Shown here piece by piece: positions 55,158 to 64,000 of a DNA stretch of 64,000 bases. Both the position numbers and the translations under genes were made by a program. The notes beneath the pieces are model-generated. The model was not told the DNA's origin, ran no database searches, and saw nothing but the letters and a program-made list of their open reading frames with translations. Origin of the DNA: Mesorhizobium sp. C432A (GTDB lineage Bacteria; Pseudomonadota; Alphaproteobacteria; Rhizobiales; Rhizobiaceae); NCBI RefSeq assembly GCF_030323145.1, contig NZ_CP100470.1:248001-312000 (forward strand). Direction: 5' to 3'. How positions within the stretch are numbered: position 1 is the first letter of the stretch; each line of letters starts with the position of its first letter.

Positions 55158-56530
55158 GTGCGCTGCGCCACATCGCCGTCATCGACATCGGCAAGACCAA
55201 CGCCAAGGTGGCGCTGGTCGATCTCGTCACGCTGAGCGAGGTGGGGTTGCGCCGCATGGCGAACGCGCCGCTGCGACAAGCGCCCTATCCGCATCACGAT
55301 GTCGAGGCGCTGTGGACGTTTATCCTCAACAGCCTTGCCAGCCTCGACCGCGAACAGCGTATCGACGCGATTTCGATCACCACGCATGGTGCGACCGGCG
55401 TGCTGGTCGACGCCTCGGGCGAGCTGGTGCTGCCGGTGCTTGACTACGAGTTCGACGGCCCCGACCGGCTGGCGGCGGAGTATGACGCTGTCCGAGCGCC
55501 CTTCGCCAAAACCGGTACGCCGCGCCTGCCGGTCGGCCTCAATCTCGGTGCGCAATTCTTCTGGCTTGAGAAGCGTTTCCCCACCGAATTCGCCAAGGCC
55601 GCCGCGATGCTGATGTATCCGCAATACTGGGCGCTGCGCCTGACCGGCGTTGCCGCCAACGAGGTGACCTCGCTCGGCTGCCACACCGATCTGTGGAGCC
55701 CTTGGGAGGCGGACTTTTCCTCGATGGTCGACAGGCTGGATTGGCGCAGGCTGATGGCATCGGTGCGGCCGGCCAGGGACCAGCTCGGCCCGATCCTGCC
55801 GGCGCTTGCCGCGCGCACCGGGCTCGATCCGCAGACCCCGGTTTTCTGCGGACTGCACGATTCCAACGCCTCCCTATTGCCGCATCTTCTGTCCGACGAT
55901 CCGCCCTTCTCGGTCGTCTCGACCGGCACCTGGGTGGTATCGATGGCGGTCGGCGGCAGAGAGATTGCGCTCGATGCTGCGCGCGACACGCTGGTCAATG
56001 TCAGCGCGCTGGGCGACCCCGTGCCCTCGGCGCGTTTCATGGGTGGCCGTGAGTTTTCCCAGCTGACCAAGGACAAGCCGCAGGACTGCAGCGGCAGCGA
56101 GGTGCTGGCCGTTCTGACAAAAAAGATGCTGCTTTTGCCTTCTACCCAGCAGGGATCAGGACCGTTCCCGCACCATGCCGCGGCATGGCTTGGTGCCGAG
56201 GGCATCAGCAAAGGCGAGCGGTTCGCCGCCATCTCCTTCTATCTGGCGCTGATGACGGCGACCTGCCTTGAGCTGATCGGCGCCGACGGCCCGACCACCG
56301 TGGAAGGACCGTTTGCCCGCAACCGCCTCTTTGTCGGCATGCTGGCGGCAGCGACCGCGCGAATCGTCATCGCCTCCGAGGCCGCCACCGGCACCAGCAT
56401 CGGCGCGGCGCTGCTGGCAACGGATCAGTCCGTGCCACACGGCAAGGGCGAGAGAACTGAACCGCAGACCGACCCGGTCTGGGCGGCCTATGTCACCGCG
56501 TGGCGCGCGGCAGTCGAGGCGCAAGGCTGA
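55154..56530 (+). CDS. rhaK: Rhamnulokinase-type FGGY sugar kinase RhaK
   Basis: A 458-residue FGGY kinase: [16 protein letters not shown] (the N-terminal phosphate-binding strand pair), [24 protein letters not shown] and VSTGTWVV. It phosphorylates L-rhamnulose; in R. leguminosarum the kinase is also needed for rhamnose uptake. The start at 55154 is the ATGA overlap with rhaU; the in-frame extension into rhaU is rejected. Last gene of the operon, convergent with the following racemase-arginase gene with no spacer. Confidence 0.94.
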   Translation: MSALRHIAVIDIGKTNAKVALVDLVTLSEVGLRRMANAPLRQAPYPHHDVEALWTFILNSLASLDREQRIDAISITTHGATGVLVDASGELVLPVLDYEFDGPDRLAAEYDAVRAPFAKTGTPRLPVGLNLGAQFFWLEKRFPTEFAKAAAMLMYPQYWALRLTGVAANEVTSLGCHTDLWSPWEADFSSMVDRLDWRRLMASVRPARDQLGPILPALAARTGLDPQTPVFCGLHDSNASLLPHLLSDDPPFSVVSTGTWVVSMAVGGREIALDAARDTLVNVSALGDPVPSARFMGGREFSQLTKDKPQDCSGSEVLAVLTKKMLLLPSTQQGSGPFPHHAAAWLGAEGISKGERFAAISFYLALMTATCLELIGADGPTTVEGPFARNRLFVGMLAAATARIVIASEAATGTSIGAALLATDQSVPHGKGERTEPQTDPVWAAYVTAWRAAVEAQG

Positions 56531-58357
56531 TCACAAAATCCGCTTGCCAAAGGCCGACATGACGAAGTTGATGGCGTCGGCGCCGATCCGCGGCTCCAGA
56601 CCGGCGGTCAGTCCGGAAACGTCCATCGACAGCAGACCGCCGGACAGCGCGATCGCCTCCATCGCCTGATGCGTCTCGCGCACCGTCAGCCCGCCGGAGC
56701 CCGCAGCCCAGCCGGCGAATTCGGTCGCCGTCGGCGAATAGCTGAGATGGAAGCCTTGCGTGCCCGAGGTGGCGATGCGGATCGCCTCGTGCATGAGGTC
56801 GCGCATGCCCATGGCGTCGATGTCGGTCATGGTGAAGGCCGAGACACGCGAATCCTTGAGCACCCTTGCCTCCGCCGGATCGGCATGGCGCAGGCCGACG
56901 ATGACGACATTTTCCGGCGACAGCTGCGGCTGCAGTGCGCAGGGCTTGTGATCGAGACCGAGCGCGCGGGCCAGCACCGAGACTTCAGGCATGTCTTTGG
57001 CCTCCTCGTCCTCGGGCATCAGGGCGGCGATGGAATCGATCCAGATCAGGCCGAAGGAATGCGTCGCGCGCGCCGTTGCGGTCAGCGCCTTGTGGGCGAT
57101 ACGGCGATCGGCGCCGGCAGCGAGCCGGATCAAGCCCGAGGGCGGCCGCTCGACGTCGGCGAGTTCGACCACGTCGAAATTCATCGCCTCCAGACGCGCG
57201 CCGGTTCCCTCGCGGGCGATAATCCCGCCGGCTTCCGGTTCGGCCGAGATCGACACCATCTTGCGGCCGGAGAAATCCGCGACGTCGTGCATCGGCGCCT
57301 TCTCGACATATTCCGAGGTCATCGCCAGAAGCATGGCGCCATAATTCATGCGGAAGGCGACACGGTCGCCGACGGTAGGTCGCGGATCGGCATCCTGCAC
57401 ATCGAGCAGCAGATGGTCGCTGGAAGCGCCGAGCACCCTCACCCCCTTGGCGATCGGCGTCAGCCCTTCGACCAGCACGTCCTCGCGGCCTATATTGGCG
57501 ATGGCGCGCAGCCGGTCGCCCTCGTCGGCGAAGACCGGCTGGTTGCCGAAGGCGTCGTAGCCGGATGTGCCGATCGGCCGCGAAGGCTTGAGTTTGACCT
57601 CGATGATGTCGCTGGTCAGCCGGCAGGCATCGGGTTCGAGTTCGGGCCACGGCACGTCGCGAAAGGTTTCGACACCGCCTTGCAGGATCGCCTCGCCCAC
57701 GCGCAGATTGTTGATGCCGGGCGGCAGCTTGCCTTCGAGCAGCAGCGTCAGCGACGACGAGGCGCCGCCGGAAATGAAGTCGAGGCTTTTGCCGGACAGG
57801 CGCTCGGTCTTGTAGGCATGGGCGACGAGTTGGCCAAGGTTCTCCGGCGTCGGCATTATGGCGCCGAAGCAGCCGAGATTGGTGCCGATGCCGGCGATGC
57901 GCACGCCCTTGAATTCCAGGATCTGCTCGACGGTGGGGATCAGGTCGCTTGGCCAGATGCCTTCGCGGAGATCGCCGAGATCGATCATCAGCATGATATC
58001 GTGGACGCGGCCCATGCGCTCGGCAATGCGCGATATCTCGCGGATGGTGGTCAGTTCCGACTGCAGGCTGATGTCGACGGTGCGCACGACCTCCTCGACG
58101 CGCGCCATGGGCGGGCTGCGCAGCAGCATGACCGGCGCATTGATGCCGCTGTCGCGCAGCCGGCGGATGTTTTCGAAGCGCGATTCCGCGATGCCGGCAA
58201 CACCGCCGCGCAGCATGGCCCGCGCCACTTGCGGCATGCCGCATGTGCCCTTCGTAACTCCGAACACCTTGATGCCGGACAGCGCGCAGCGCTCGACGAT
58301 GGTGCGGGCGTTGCGCTCGATGCGGCCAAGGTCGATAGCGACTTGCGGTCCCGACAT
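56531..58357 (-). CDS. Ornithine/alanine-racemase-like domain fused to a degenerate arginase-like domain
   Basis: A 608-residue fusion. Residues about 1-360 form a fold III PLP racemase: VTKGTCG with the PLP lysine (Lys36), IDLGDLREGIWPSDL, IAGIGTNLGCFGAIMPTPEN and ISGGASSSL, closest to ornithine racemases. Residues about 366-608 follow the arginase/agmatinase order (a strand-loop start, LSPENVVIVGLRHADP, FTMTDIDAMG, GGLTVRETHQAMEAI, LLSMDVSGLTAGLEP). However, the manganese ligands are mostly lost: Arg418 replaces the His of GGDHS, WIDSIAAL (439-446) keeps only Asp441 of D-x-H-x-D, and YSPTATEF replaces DxDxxDP. The second half should not be an active ureohydrolase. It lies near a D-amino-acid dehydrogenase gene, which suggests amino-acid racemisation and degradation. 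Confidence 0.8.
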   Translation of the reverse strand: MSGPQVAIDLGRIERNARTIVERCALSGIKVFGVTKGTCGMPQVARAMLRGGVAGIAESRFENIRRLRDSGINAPVMLLRSPPMARVEEVVRTVDISLQSELTTIREISRIAERMGRVHDIMLMIDLGDLREGIWPSDLIPTVEQILEFKGVRIAGIGTNLGCFGAIMPTPENLGQLVAHAYKTERLSGKSLDFISGGASSSLTLLLEGKLPPGINNLRVGEAILQGGVETFRDVPWPELEPDACRLTSDIIEVKLKPSRPIGTSGYDAFGNQPVFADEGDRLRAIANIGREDVLVEGLTPIAKGVRVLGASSDHLLLDVQDADPRPTVGDRVAFRMNYGAMLLAMTSEYVEKAPMHDVADFSGRKMVSISAEPEAGGIIAREGTGARLEAMNFDVVELADVERPPSGLIRLAAGADRRIAHKALTATARATHSFGLIWIDSIAALMPEDEEAKDMPEVSVLARALGLDHKPCALQPQLSPENVVIVGLRHADPAEARVLKDSRVSAFTMTDIDAMGMRDLMHEAIRIATSGTQGFHLSYSPTATEFAGWAAGSGGLTVRETHQAMEAIALSGGLLSMDVSGLTAGLEPRIGADAINFVMSAFGKRIL

Positions 58358-58449
58358 TTCGTCACTCAGGGTTTGTAGAATCTGTCAGCCAGATGCATCT
58401 TCCAGATCGTCGTACGATATTTGTCAAACTTTGCGCAGTGACGGCCTCA

Positions 58450-58713
58450 ATGTTGGAAACCAGAGCAATTGTATGTGGGCACGTCTTTCGATCGGAGAGG
58501 CCGGTGACGCTGGTCGTTCATCATTTCGATGGTGAGTGGCAACTGACCTGCGGCGAACATGATCATCCTGCGGACTGTGGAGATTTCGAAGTTATCGGTC
58601 TCGGCCATTTGACCGCCAGGCAGGAAAACTTGGCACAGATTGGCCAGCTTGAGCGCGGATGGCTTGCCGAATGGGTGCACGGCGAATGGACTCCATGCCA
58701 ACACGACGACTAG
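58450..58713 (+). CDS. Small hypothetical protein
   Basis: An 87-residue acidic protein with VCGHVFRSERPVTLVVHHFDGEWQLTCG-like N-terminal half (split here by a beta strand) and EHDHPADCGDFEVIGLGH, then RGWLAEWVHGEW. Three cysteines and several histidines could bind a metal. It ends eight bases before the stop of the converging dadA gene. Not recognised; the start could also be further upstream. Confidence 0.5.
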   Translation: MLETRAIVCGHVFRSERPVTLVVHHFDGEWQLTCGEHDHPADCGDFEVIGLGHLTARQENLAQIGQLERGWLAEWVHGEWTPCQHDD

Positions 58714-58720
58714 AGCTCCC

Positions 58721-59971
58721 TCAGTTCCCGTAGACCAGCCCTTGCGGGTCGATCTCCGGCTTGCGGCCGGCGACGAGGTCGGCCAGGAACTTGCCCGAGC
58801 CGCAGGCCATGGTCCAGCCGACATGGCCGTGGCCGGTGTCGAGGTAAAGGTTCTTGTATTTCGCCTTGCCGATGACCGGCACCGAGTTGGGCATCATCGG
58901 CCGCAGACCTGCCCACAACAGCGCCTTCTTCTCGTCGAAAGCGCCAGGGAAAAGGTCTTTGCCGGTGCTCAGCATGGACTTGAAGTCGCTGGGCTTGAAG
59001 CTGCGGTCGAAGCCGGTGAACTCGGCTGTCGAGGACATGCGCAGGCGGTTTCCGAGCCTGGAGTAGCCAACCAGCCGGTCCTCGTCGGCGCCGCCCATGG
59101 TCGGTCCCTTGCTCTCGTCCTCCAGCGGGATGGTCGCGCTATAGCCTTTAACCGGATAGACGGGCAGGTCGATACCGTAGCGGCGACCGATCAGGCCGCT
59201 CTCGGGGCCCATGGCGATGACGACGGCGTCGCCCGTCACCGGGCCGGCCGATGTCATGACCGCACGCACCCAGTCGCCCTCTATGTCGAGCCCCTCGACC
59301 GTGGTGTCGAACAGGAATCTGACGCCAAGCTTTTCGGCAGCATAGGCGGCGAGCCCGTCGACGAATATCCTGGAATCCCCGGTCTGGTCGATCGGCGAAT
59401 AAACGCCGCCGGCGATCTTTTCCTTCACGCCCGCGAGCCCGGGCTCAAGTTCGACCAGCCGGTCGCGGCCCACGATCTCGATCGGCAGGCCATGCTTCGC
59501 CAGAAACTGGTAGTTGTCGGTGCCGGTGTCGAGACTGTGCTGCGAGCGGAAGAAATAAAGAATGCCCTTCTTGCGCTCGTCATAGTGGATGCCGGTGGCG
59601 TCGGAGAGCGCGTTGATGCAGTCGCGCGAATAGAGCGCCAGGCGCAGTTTGACCTGGCTGTTGGCGCGCAGGCGCGCCACCGTGCACTGGCGCAGGAAGC
59701 GCAGGCTCCAGGCGAGGAAATAAGGATCGAAGCGCAGCCTGACCTTGATGCCGAGATCATGGTTCCAGAGCGCGCGCAGGAAGGTCTTCAGCGCCGCTGG
59801 CGAGGCCCAGGCGGTGGCGTCGCCCGGCGACACCAGACCGGCATTGGACTGGCTGGTGCCGCGCGCCGGCGCCGGATGGCGCTCGATAACGGTGACCTCA
59901 TGGCCGTCGGCGGCCAGATAATACGCGGCCGCGGTGCCGACAACACCGGCTCCAAGCACCGTTATCTTCAT
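58721..59971 (-). CDS. dadA: D-amino-acid dehydrogenase (FAD-dependent)
   Basis: A 416-residue flavoprotein beginning MKITVLGAGVVGTAAAYYLA, the FAD-binding Rossmann motif, with GTSQSNAGLVSPGDATAWASP and the C-terminal GLRPMMPNSVPVIGKAKYKNLYLDTGHGHVGW-type region (shown here only as its two halves GLRPMMPNSVPVIG and GHGHVGWTMACGSG). It oxidises D-amino acids to oxo acids and passes electrons to the respiratory chain. It may use products of the racemase-like protein encoded nearby on the same strand. Confidence 0.92.
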   Translation of the reverse strand: MKITVLGAGVVGTAAAYYLAADGHEVTVIERHPAPARGTSQSNAGLVSPGDATAWASPAALKTFLRALWNHDLGIKVRLRFDPYFLAWSLRFLRQCTVARLRANSQVKLRLALYSRDCINALSDATGIHYDERKKGILYFFRSQHSLDTGTDNYQFLAKHGLPIEIVGRDRLVELEPGLAGVKEKIAGGVYSPIDQTGDSRIFVDGLAAYAAEKLGVRFLFDTTVEGLDIEGDWVRAVMTSAGPVTGDAVVIAMGPESGLIGRRYGIDLPVYPVKGYSATIPLEDESKGPTMGGADEDRLVGYSRLGNRLRMSSTAEFTGFDRSFKPSDFKSMLSTGKDLFPGAFDEKKALLWAGLRPMMPNSVPVIGKAKYKNLYLDTGHGHVGWTMACGSGKFLADLVAGRKPEIDPQGLVYGN

Positions 59972-60075
59972 GCCACCCCCCAAAGCTCTTCGCGGCGCAG
60001 CGCCTCCACGCCGCATCGCCAATGCCTTCAATAGCGCTTCGCCGCGCGCCTTGCGAGCCCTCGGAAGTGCCCGGC

Positions 60076-61071
60076 TCAGCCCCGCGCGGAGTTCTTGCCG
60101 GTGAGGATACGCTCCCAGGCGAGCGCATCGGCGACGATCTGGTCGAGGTCGTCGCGTTGCGGGGTCCAGCCGAGTTCGGCGCGTGCAAGGTCCGAATTGG
60201 CAACCACGGCGGCGGCGTCGCCGGGGCGCCGGTCGCCCATCTTGACCTCGAAATCCCGGCCGAAGGCGCGCCGCACGCTGTCGATGACCTCGAGCACCGA
60301 ATAGCCGTGGCTGTAGCCGCAATTGGCGACGAGGCTGCCGCCGCCGGCGCGCAGGCGCTGCAGCGCCAGCCGGTGCGCCGCAGCCAGGTCGCTGACATGG
60401 ATATAATCGCGCATGCAGGTGCCGTCCGGCGTCGGATAATCGGTGCCGAACACCTGCATGAAGGGGCGTTTGCCGAGCGCGGTCTCGCAGGCGACCTTGA
60501 TCAGATGCGTGGCGCCAGGCGTCGACTGCCCCGTCCGGCCCCTGGGATCGGCGCCGGCGACGTTGAAGTAGCGCAGCGCCGTGTAGCGCAAGGGATGCGC
60601 AAGCGCTGCATCGCGCAGCATCCATTCGCTCATCAGCTTGGACTGGCCGTAGGGCGATTCCGGCGCCAGGCGGGCATCCTCACGCACCGGCTCCAGGCCG
60701 GCGCCGCCATAGACGGCGGCGGTCGAGGAGAAGATGAAATGCGGCACGCCCTCGCGCACCGCGGTTTCGATCAGCGTGCGGGTCTTGGAGGTGTTATTCT
60801 CGTAATAAGCGAGCGGGTCGGCAACCGACTCCGGCACCACGATGGAACCGGCGAAGTGGATGATCGCGTCGACTTTGTTCTCGCGGATGATCTGGCCGAC
60901 CAATTCCCTATCGGCGACATCGCCGACGACAAGCTTGGCTTCCGGCGCTACCGCCCACTCGAAGCCGGTGGAAAGGCGGTCGAGAACGACGACGCTCTCG
61001 CCGGCATCCAGCAGTTCCCAGACCATGTGGCTGCCGATATAACCGGCGCCGCCCGTTACCAAAACCGTCAT
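60076..61071 (-). CDS. galE: UDP-glucose 4-epimerase
   Basis: A 331-residue extended short-chain dehydrogenase: VLVTGGAGYIGSHM binds NAD, SSTAAVYG and YGQSKLMSE carry the catalytic Ser and Tyr-x3-Lys, and RYFNVAGADP binds the substrate. It interconverts UDP-glucose and UDP-galactose for exopolysaccharide and lipopolysaccharide synthesis. GAGGAC precedes the ATG. It is divergent from hemA. Confidence 0.95.
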   Translation of the reverse strand: MTVLVTGGAGYIGSHMVWELLDAGESVVVLDRLSTGFEWAVAPEAKLVVGDVADRELVGQIIRENKVDAIIHFAGSIVVPESVADPLAYYENNTSKTRTLIETAVREGVPHFIFSSTAAVYGGAGLEPVREDARLAPESPYGQSKLMSEWMLRDAALAHPLRYTALRYFNVAGADPRGRTGQSTPGATHLIKVACETALGKRPFMQVFGTDYPTPDGTCMRDYIHVSDLAAAHRLALQRLRAGGGSLVANCGYSHGYSVLEVIDSVRRAFGRDFEVKMGDRRPGDAAAVVANSDLARAELGWTPQRDDLDQIVADALAWERILTGKNSARG

Positions 61072-61213
61072 CCGTGTCCTCTTTTACTCATGATTTATCG
61101 GAAACTGTCTCAATCACCGCCTTACTGGAAAGCCTGCGGCAAGGCCATTAGAAACGCCTGAATGTTAAATCCGTAACAGTCTCACCGGCCTGTGGCATCG
61201 TACGGAAACAAAA

Positions 61214-61227
61214 TTGATCCACATCAA
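61214..61227. promoter_or_regulatory. FNR/FixK-type box upstream of hemA
   Basis: TTGAT-CCAC-ATCAA is a perfect match to the TTGATNNNNATCAA anaerobox. It is about 125 bases before the hemA ATG. FnrN/FixK control of hemA under low oxygen is known in rhizobia, so activation in microaerobic nodules is likely. Confidence 0.85.
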
Positions 61228-61350
61228 GGGAATAGGCCACGATCTGGCATCGTTAGGAACAGGCTTGGGGCGTGGCATTTTGACCAAAACGGCCCGGTGG
61301 ACGACGAATGGGCCAACGATTATGATCCCGCGCAAAACTGGGAAGGCGAC

Positions 61351-62628
61351 ATGAACTATCAGCGGTTCTTCGAGGAAGCGATCGATCAGCTCCACGCCGA
61401 GCGGCGCTACCGGGTTTTCGCCGATCTCGAGCGCATTGTCGGCAAGTTTCCGCGCGCTATCTGGCGTTCCAACGGCCGCGCCGAGGAAATCACCGTCTGG
61501 TGCTCCAACGACTATCTCGGCATGGGCCAGAACCCCGATGTCATCGCCGCTTTCCAGAACGCGGCCGGCAAGATGGGTTCGGGCGCCGGCGGCACCCGCA
61601 ACATTTCCGGCACCTCGAACCCGTTGGTCGAGCTTGAGTTGGAACTGGCCGACCTGCACGACAAGGAAGCCGCGCTCGTCTTCACCTCCGGCTTCGTCTC
61701 CAACGAGGCCTCGATCTCGACCATTGCGCGGCTTTTGCCCAATTGCCTGATCATTTCGGACGAGCTCAACCATGCCTCGATGATCGAAGGCGTGCGGCGC
61801 TCGGGTGCCGAAAAGAAGATTTTCCGCCACAACGACGTCGCGCATCTCGAAAGCCTGCTGCAGGCGGCGGGCCGCGAACGCGCCAAGCTGATCGTGTTCG
61901 AGAGCGTCTATTCGATGGATGGCGACATCGCGCCGATCAAGCAGATCGTCGAGCTCGCCGAACGCTGCAACGCCATGACCTATATTGACGAGGTCCATGC
62001 CGTCGGCATGTACGGACCGCGCGGCGGCGGCATCACCGAGCGCGAGGGGCTGGCCGACCGCATCGACATCATCGAAGGCACGCTGGCCAAGGCATTCGGC
62101 ACGCTGGGCGGCTATATCGCCGGCAACAGCGCCGTCATCGACGCGGTGCGCTCCTATGCTCCGGGCTTCATCTTCACCACGGCGCTGCCGCCGGCCGTCG
62201 CCGCCGCCGCCACCACGTCCATCCGCCACCTCAAGCGCTCGCAGGCCGAGCGCGATGCGCAACAGCGCCAGGCGTCGCGGACCAAGGAGGTTCTGTCTGC
62301 AGCCGGCCTGCCGGTGATGGAATCGCCGACACACATCGTGCCGGTGCTGGTCGGTGACCCCGAACTCTGCAAGATGGCCAGCGACCGTCTGCTCGGCGTA
62401 CACGGCATCTACATCCAGCCGATCAACTATCCGACCGTGCCGCGCGGCACCGAGCGGCTGCGCATCACCCCGACGCCGTTCCATACCGATGCGCTGATTG
62501 CGGGACTTCAGGACGCGCTGATCGAGACATGGGATGCGCTCGGCATTCCCTACGGCTCCGCCGGACGGCCCACTGTCGCCAAGAGCGACCGGATTGTGCC
62601 GCTGCTGGTGCCGAAGTCGGGCGGCTGA
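61351..62628 (+). CDS. hemA: 5-aminolevulinate synthase
   Basis: A 425-residue PLP enzyme that condenses glycine and succinyl-CoA, the first step of haem synthesis by the C4 (Shemin) pathway of Alphaproteobacteria. Motifs: [61 protein letters not shown] and the PLP lysine in [14 protein letters not shown]. The ATG at 61351 has GAAGG upstream and gives the usual N-terminus [11 protein letters not shown] perfect FixK-type box lies upstream. Confidence 0.97.
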   Translation: MNYQRFFEEAIDQLHAERRYRVFADLERIVGKFPRAIWRSNGRAEEITVWCSNDYLGMGQNPDVIAAFQNAAGKMGSGAGGTRNISGTSNPLVELELELADLHDKEAALVFTSGFVSNEASISTIARLLPNCLIISDELNHASMIEGVRRSGAEKKIFRHNDVAHLESLLQAAGRERAKLIVFESVYSMDGDIAPIKQIVELAERCNAMTYIDEVHAVGMYGPRGGGITEREGLADRIDIIEGTLAKAFGTLGGYIAGNSAVIDAVRSYAPGFIFTTALPPAVAAAATTSIRHLKRSQAERDAQQRQASRTKEVLSAAGLPVMESPTHIVPVLVGDPELCKMASDRLLGVHGIYIQPINYPTVPRGTERLRITPTPFHTDALIAGLQDALIETWDALGIPYGSAGRPTVAKSDRIVPLLVPKSGG

Positions 62629-62646
62629 AGCCGCCGGCCATTTATC

Positions 62647-63852
62647 TCAAACCGTCCTCATCCATCCCGCCAAGCGATGTGCCGCTTCCTCGAGCTGGTC
62701 GAGGCGGCGGTGGAAGCACAGGCGCAAAAACGCCTCTCCGCCAGGGCCGAAGGCGGTGCCCGGCGCCAGGCCGACATTGGCCTTGTCGACGATGTCGAAA
62801 GCAGCCCGGTGCGGATCGGTGATGCCGTCGACCGTGAAAAACAAATAGAACGCGCCTTGCGGCACGGTGAAGCGCGCTTTGCCGGTTGCGCCGAGAATAT
62901 CGCAGACCAGGTCGCGCGCTCTCCTGGCGCGCTCCACCTGCTCGACGATGAAGGCATCACCGTGGTCCAGCGCCGCGACGGCGCCGCGCTGCATGAACTG
63001 GGCGACGCCTGAGGTCGAATACTGGATCAGGTTCTCGAACACCTGCTGCAGCTCGGGATGGGTCTTGATCCAGCCGACGCGCCAGCCGGTCATCGCCCAG
63101 TTCTTGGAAAAGGAGTTGACGAACAGGATGCGGTCTTCCGCGGTCGAAATGTCGAGGAAGGACGGCGCACGGCCGTGGCCGTAGTGGAACAGCGAATAGA
63201 TCTCGTCGGCGATGATCCACAGGCCCTTTTGGCGGGCGAGATTCAGGATCGCCTGCAGCGTTTCCTTATCGGCCGTCCAGCCGGTGGGGTTCGATGGCGT
63301 GTTGACGAACAGCGCCTTGGTGCGCGGCGTCACCGCAGCCGCAATCTTGTCGACATCGCAGGACCAGCCATTGCCCGACTGGTCGAGCGTGACCGCAACC
63401 GGGGTAGCGCCGGAAATACCGGCGGCGGCGGCGAAATTCGGCCAGGCCGGGGAGAGATAGACCACCTCGTCGCCGCTGCCGGCGACCGCGGCTAATGCCA
63501 ACTGAATGGCATGCATGCCGGAACCGGTGGCGATGAATTCCTCTTCGGCGAAGCTCTTGCCGAAATGCCTGGCATAGTAGCGGGAAAGCGCTTGCCTCAG
63601 CTCCGGAATGCCTTTCTGCCAGGTGTAGAAGGTCTCGCCATTGGCGAGCCCCTTGGCGGCGGCTTCCGAAATGAAGGCAGGCGTCGGCAAATCGCCTTCA
63701 CCGGCCCAGAGCGGGATCATGCCCTCGCGCGTACGGCCGTAATTGACGACGGCGACAATGCCGCTTTCGGGGGCGGCCACCGCTTCGGCGCGCAAGCTAT
63801 CGATCAGGGTCACGAACAGGTCCGTTTTGATGTCTGCTTTGATGCATGTCAT
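62647..63852 (-). CDS. PLP-dependent aminotransferase (class I/II)
   Basis: About 401 residues (from the ATG at 63852). Fold type I aminotransferase motifs: FYTWQKGIPELRQALSRYY, ATGSGMHAIQLAL, LFVNTPSNPTGW, WIIADEIYSLFHY and the PLP lysine in NSFSKNWAMTGWRVGW. The substrate is not evident; it belongs to the large aspartate-aminotransferase-like group. The start is uncertain: ATG 63852 lies inside a palindromic repeat, while GTG 63813 would begin VTLIDSLRAEA, close to the N-terminus I expect for relatives. It converges on hemA. Confidence 0.87.
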   Translation of the reverse strand: MTCIKADIKTDLFVTLIDSLRAEAVAAPESGIVAVVNYGRTREGMIPLWAGEGDLPTPAFISEAAAKGLANGETFYTWQKGIPELRQALSRYYARHFGKSFAEEEFIATGSGMHAIQLALAAVAGSGDEVVYLSPAWPNFAAAAGISGATPVAVTLDQSGNGWSCDVDKIAAAVTPRTKALFVNTPSNPTGWTADKETLQAILNLARQKGLWIIADEIYSLFHYGHGRAPSFLDISTAEDRILFVNSFSKNWAMTGWRVGWIKTHPELQQVFENLIQYSTSGVAQFMQRGAVAALDHGDAFIVEQVERARRARDLVCDILGATGKARFTVPQGAFYLFFTVDGITDPHRAAFDIVDKANVGLAPGTAFGPGGEAFLRLCFHRRLDQLEEAAHRLAGWMRTV

Positions 63853-63889
63853 TATCCAGAACCGCTGCGCACTTATGGGCGACATGCAT
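63842..63889. repeat. Palindromic repeat over the aminotransferase start
   Basis: Arms ATGCATGTC (63842-63850) and GACATGCAT (63881-63889) belong to the same family as the element at 30652-30699; the internal sequence, read on the minus strand, also aligns (AAGTGCGCAGCGGTTCTGG). The ATG at 63852 overlaps the element. Confidence 0.7.
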
Positions 63890-63920
63890 TGGCGGATGCT
63901 CTTAGCAGATGCGGCAACAG

Positions 63921-63950
63921 AAAACCCCGGCCGCGAACGACCGGGGTTTT
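63921..63950 (-). terminator. Intrinsic terminator of the right-edge gene
   Basis: AAAACCCCGG/CCGGGGTTTT, a perfect 10-bp stem with a 10-base loop; the T-run works in both directions and on the minus strand continues as CTGTTG. It lies 22 bases after the stop of the partial gene at 63972. Confidence 0.85.
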
Positions 63951-63971
63951 GGTCCAGAAATCTGGCCTTGT

Positions 63972-64000
63972 CTATTTCCTGGCGAGGAGATCGCGAATTT
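63972..64000 (-). CDS. C-terminal end of an unidentified gene, possibly mscL
   Basis: The last codons of a minus-strand gene that enters from the right, reading IRDLLARK before a TAG stop, with an intrinsic terminator just downstream. The tail resembles the end of large-conductance mechanosensitive channel MscL proteins (EIRDLL), but eight residues are too few for a firm call. Confidence 0.4.

Noticed and set aside
56669..58378. A 569-codon open frame on the plus strand
   Set aside because: It is the antisense shadow of the racemase-arginase gene; its product is rich in Arg, His, Asp and Gly with no family pattern, as expected from high-GC reverse frames.
58721..60625. In-frame extension of dadA to 634 codons
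   Set aside because: The upstream 218 residues are an out-of-frame reading of galE; the dadA family starts at MKITVLGAG.

Overview
The window reads as a piece of chromosome from a Mesorhizobium-like member of the Rhizobiales. The base composition is high GC. The rhamnose locus has the rhizobial order rhaDI / rhaRSTPQUK. The dctA / dctBD pair is divergent, hemA encodes the C4-pathway 5-aminolevulinate synthase, and there are DUF768, DUF982, UPF0262 and DUF2948 genes plus short palindromic intergenic repeats typical of this group. Species assignment is an inference; no rRNA gene is present.

Positions 1-7621 hold a VapBC toxin-antitoxin pair cut by the window edge, an NAD(P)-binding SAF-domain protein, a Tat-exported multicopper oxidase and a 1289-residue secreted caspase-TPR protein, all on the minus strand. 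Positions 7622-25850 are an 18.2 kb genomic island inserted in the 3' end of a tRNA-Thr(GGT) gene. It is bounded by a perfect 26-bp direct repeat, and its tyrosine integrase lies next to the intact tRNA. The left half of the island is minus strand: RNase HI, several unrecognised DNA-binding-like proteins and a serine resolvase. The right half is plus strand and looks like a defence module: an unknown protein, a HEPN-like protein, an HNH endonuclease, a small protein, and a type I restriction-modification operon hsdM-hsdS-(DUF4268 nuclease-like)-hsdR in which every junction is an ATGA overlap.

Positions 25900-32180 are housekeeping chromosome: murA, DUF2948, hisD, UPF0262, a low-molecular-weight phosphatase, infA, maf, yacG and tRNA-Phe. 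Positions 32300-36700 are accessory: a DUF3616 protein, a GH25 lysozyme, and two very small minus-strand genes whose products share a leader of the form MKxxYxKPxLxxxGxL but have different tails. These look like orphan RiPP (lasso-leader-type) precursors. The second sits 28 bp upstream of a DUF768 gene with a hairpin across its stop codon. No maturation enzymes were found in the window.

Positions 36800-43600 carry a pseudouridine synthase, a histidine phosphatase and the C4-dicarboxylate system: dctA with a perfect sigma-54 promoter and DctD-type dyads, then dctB and dctD. Positions 43600-56530 hold gamma-glutamyltransferase and the complete L-rhamnose catabolic locus. RhaSTPQ import rhamnose, and RhaU (mutarotase), RhaI (isomerase), RhaK (kinase) and RhaD (aldolase/dehydrogenase) degrade it under the DeoR-type RhaR. 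The end of the window has an unusual fusion of an ornithine-racemase-like domain to a metal-site-degenerate arginase-like domain, a D-amino-acid dehydrogenase, galE, hemA with a perfect FNR/FixK box, a PLP aminotransferase, and the last codons of a gene entering from the right.
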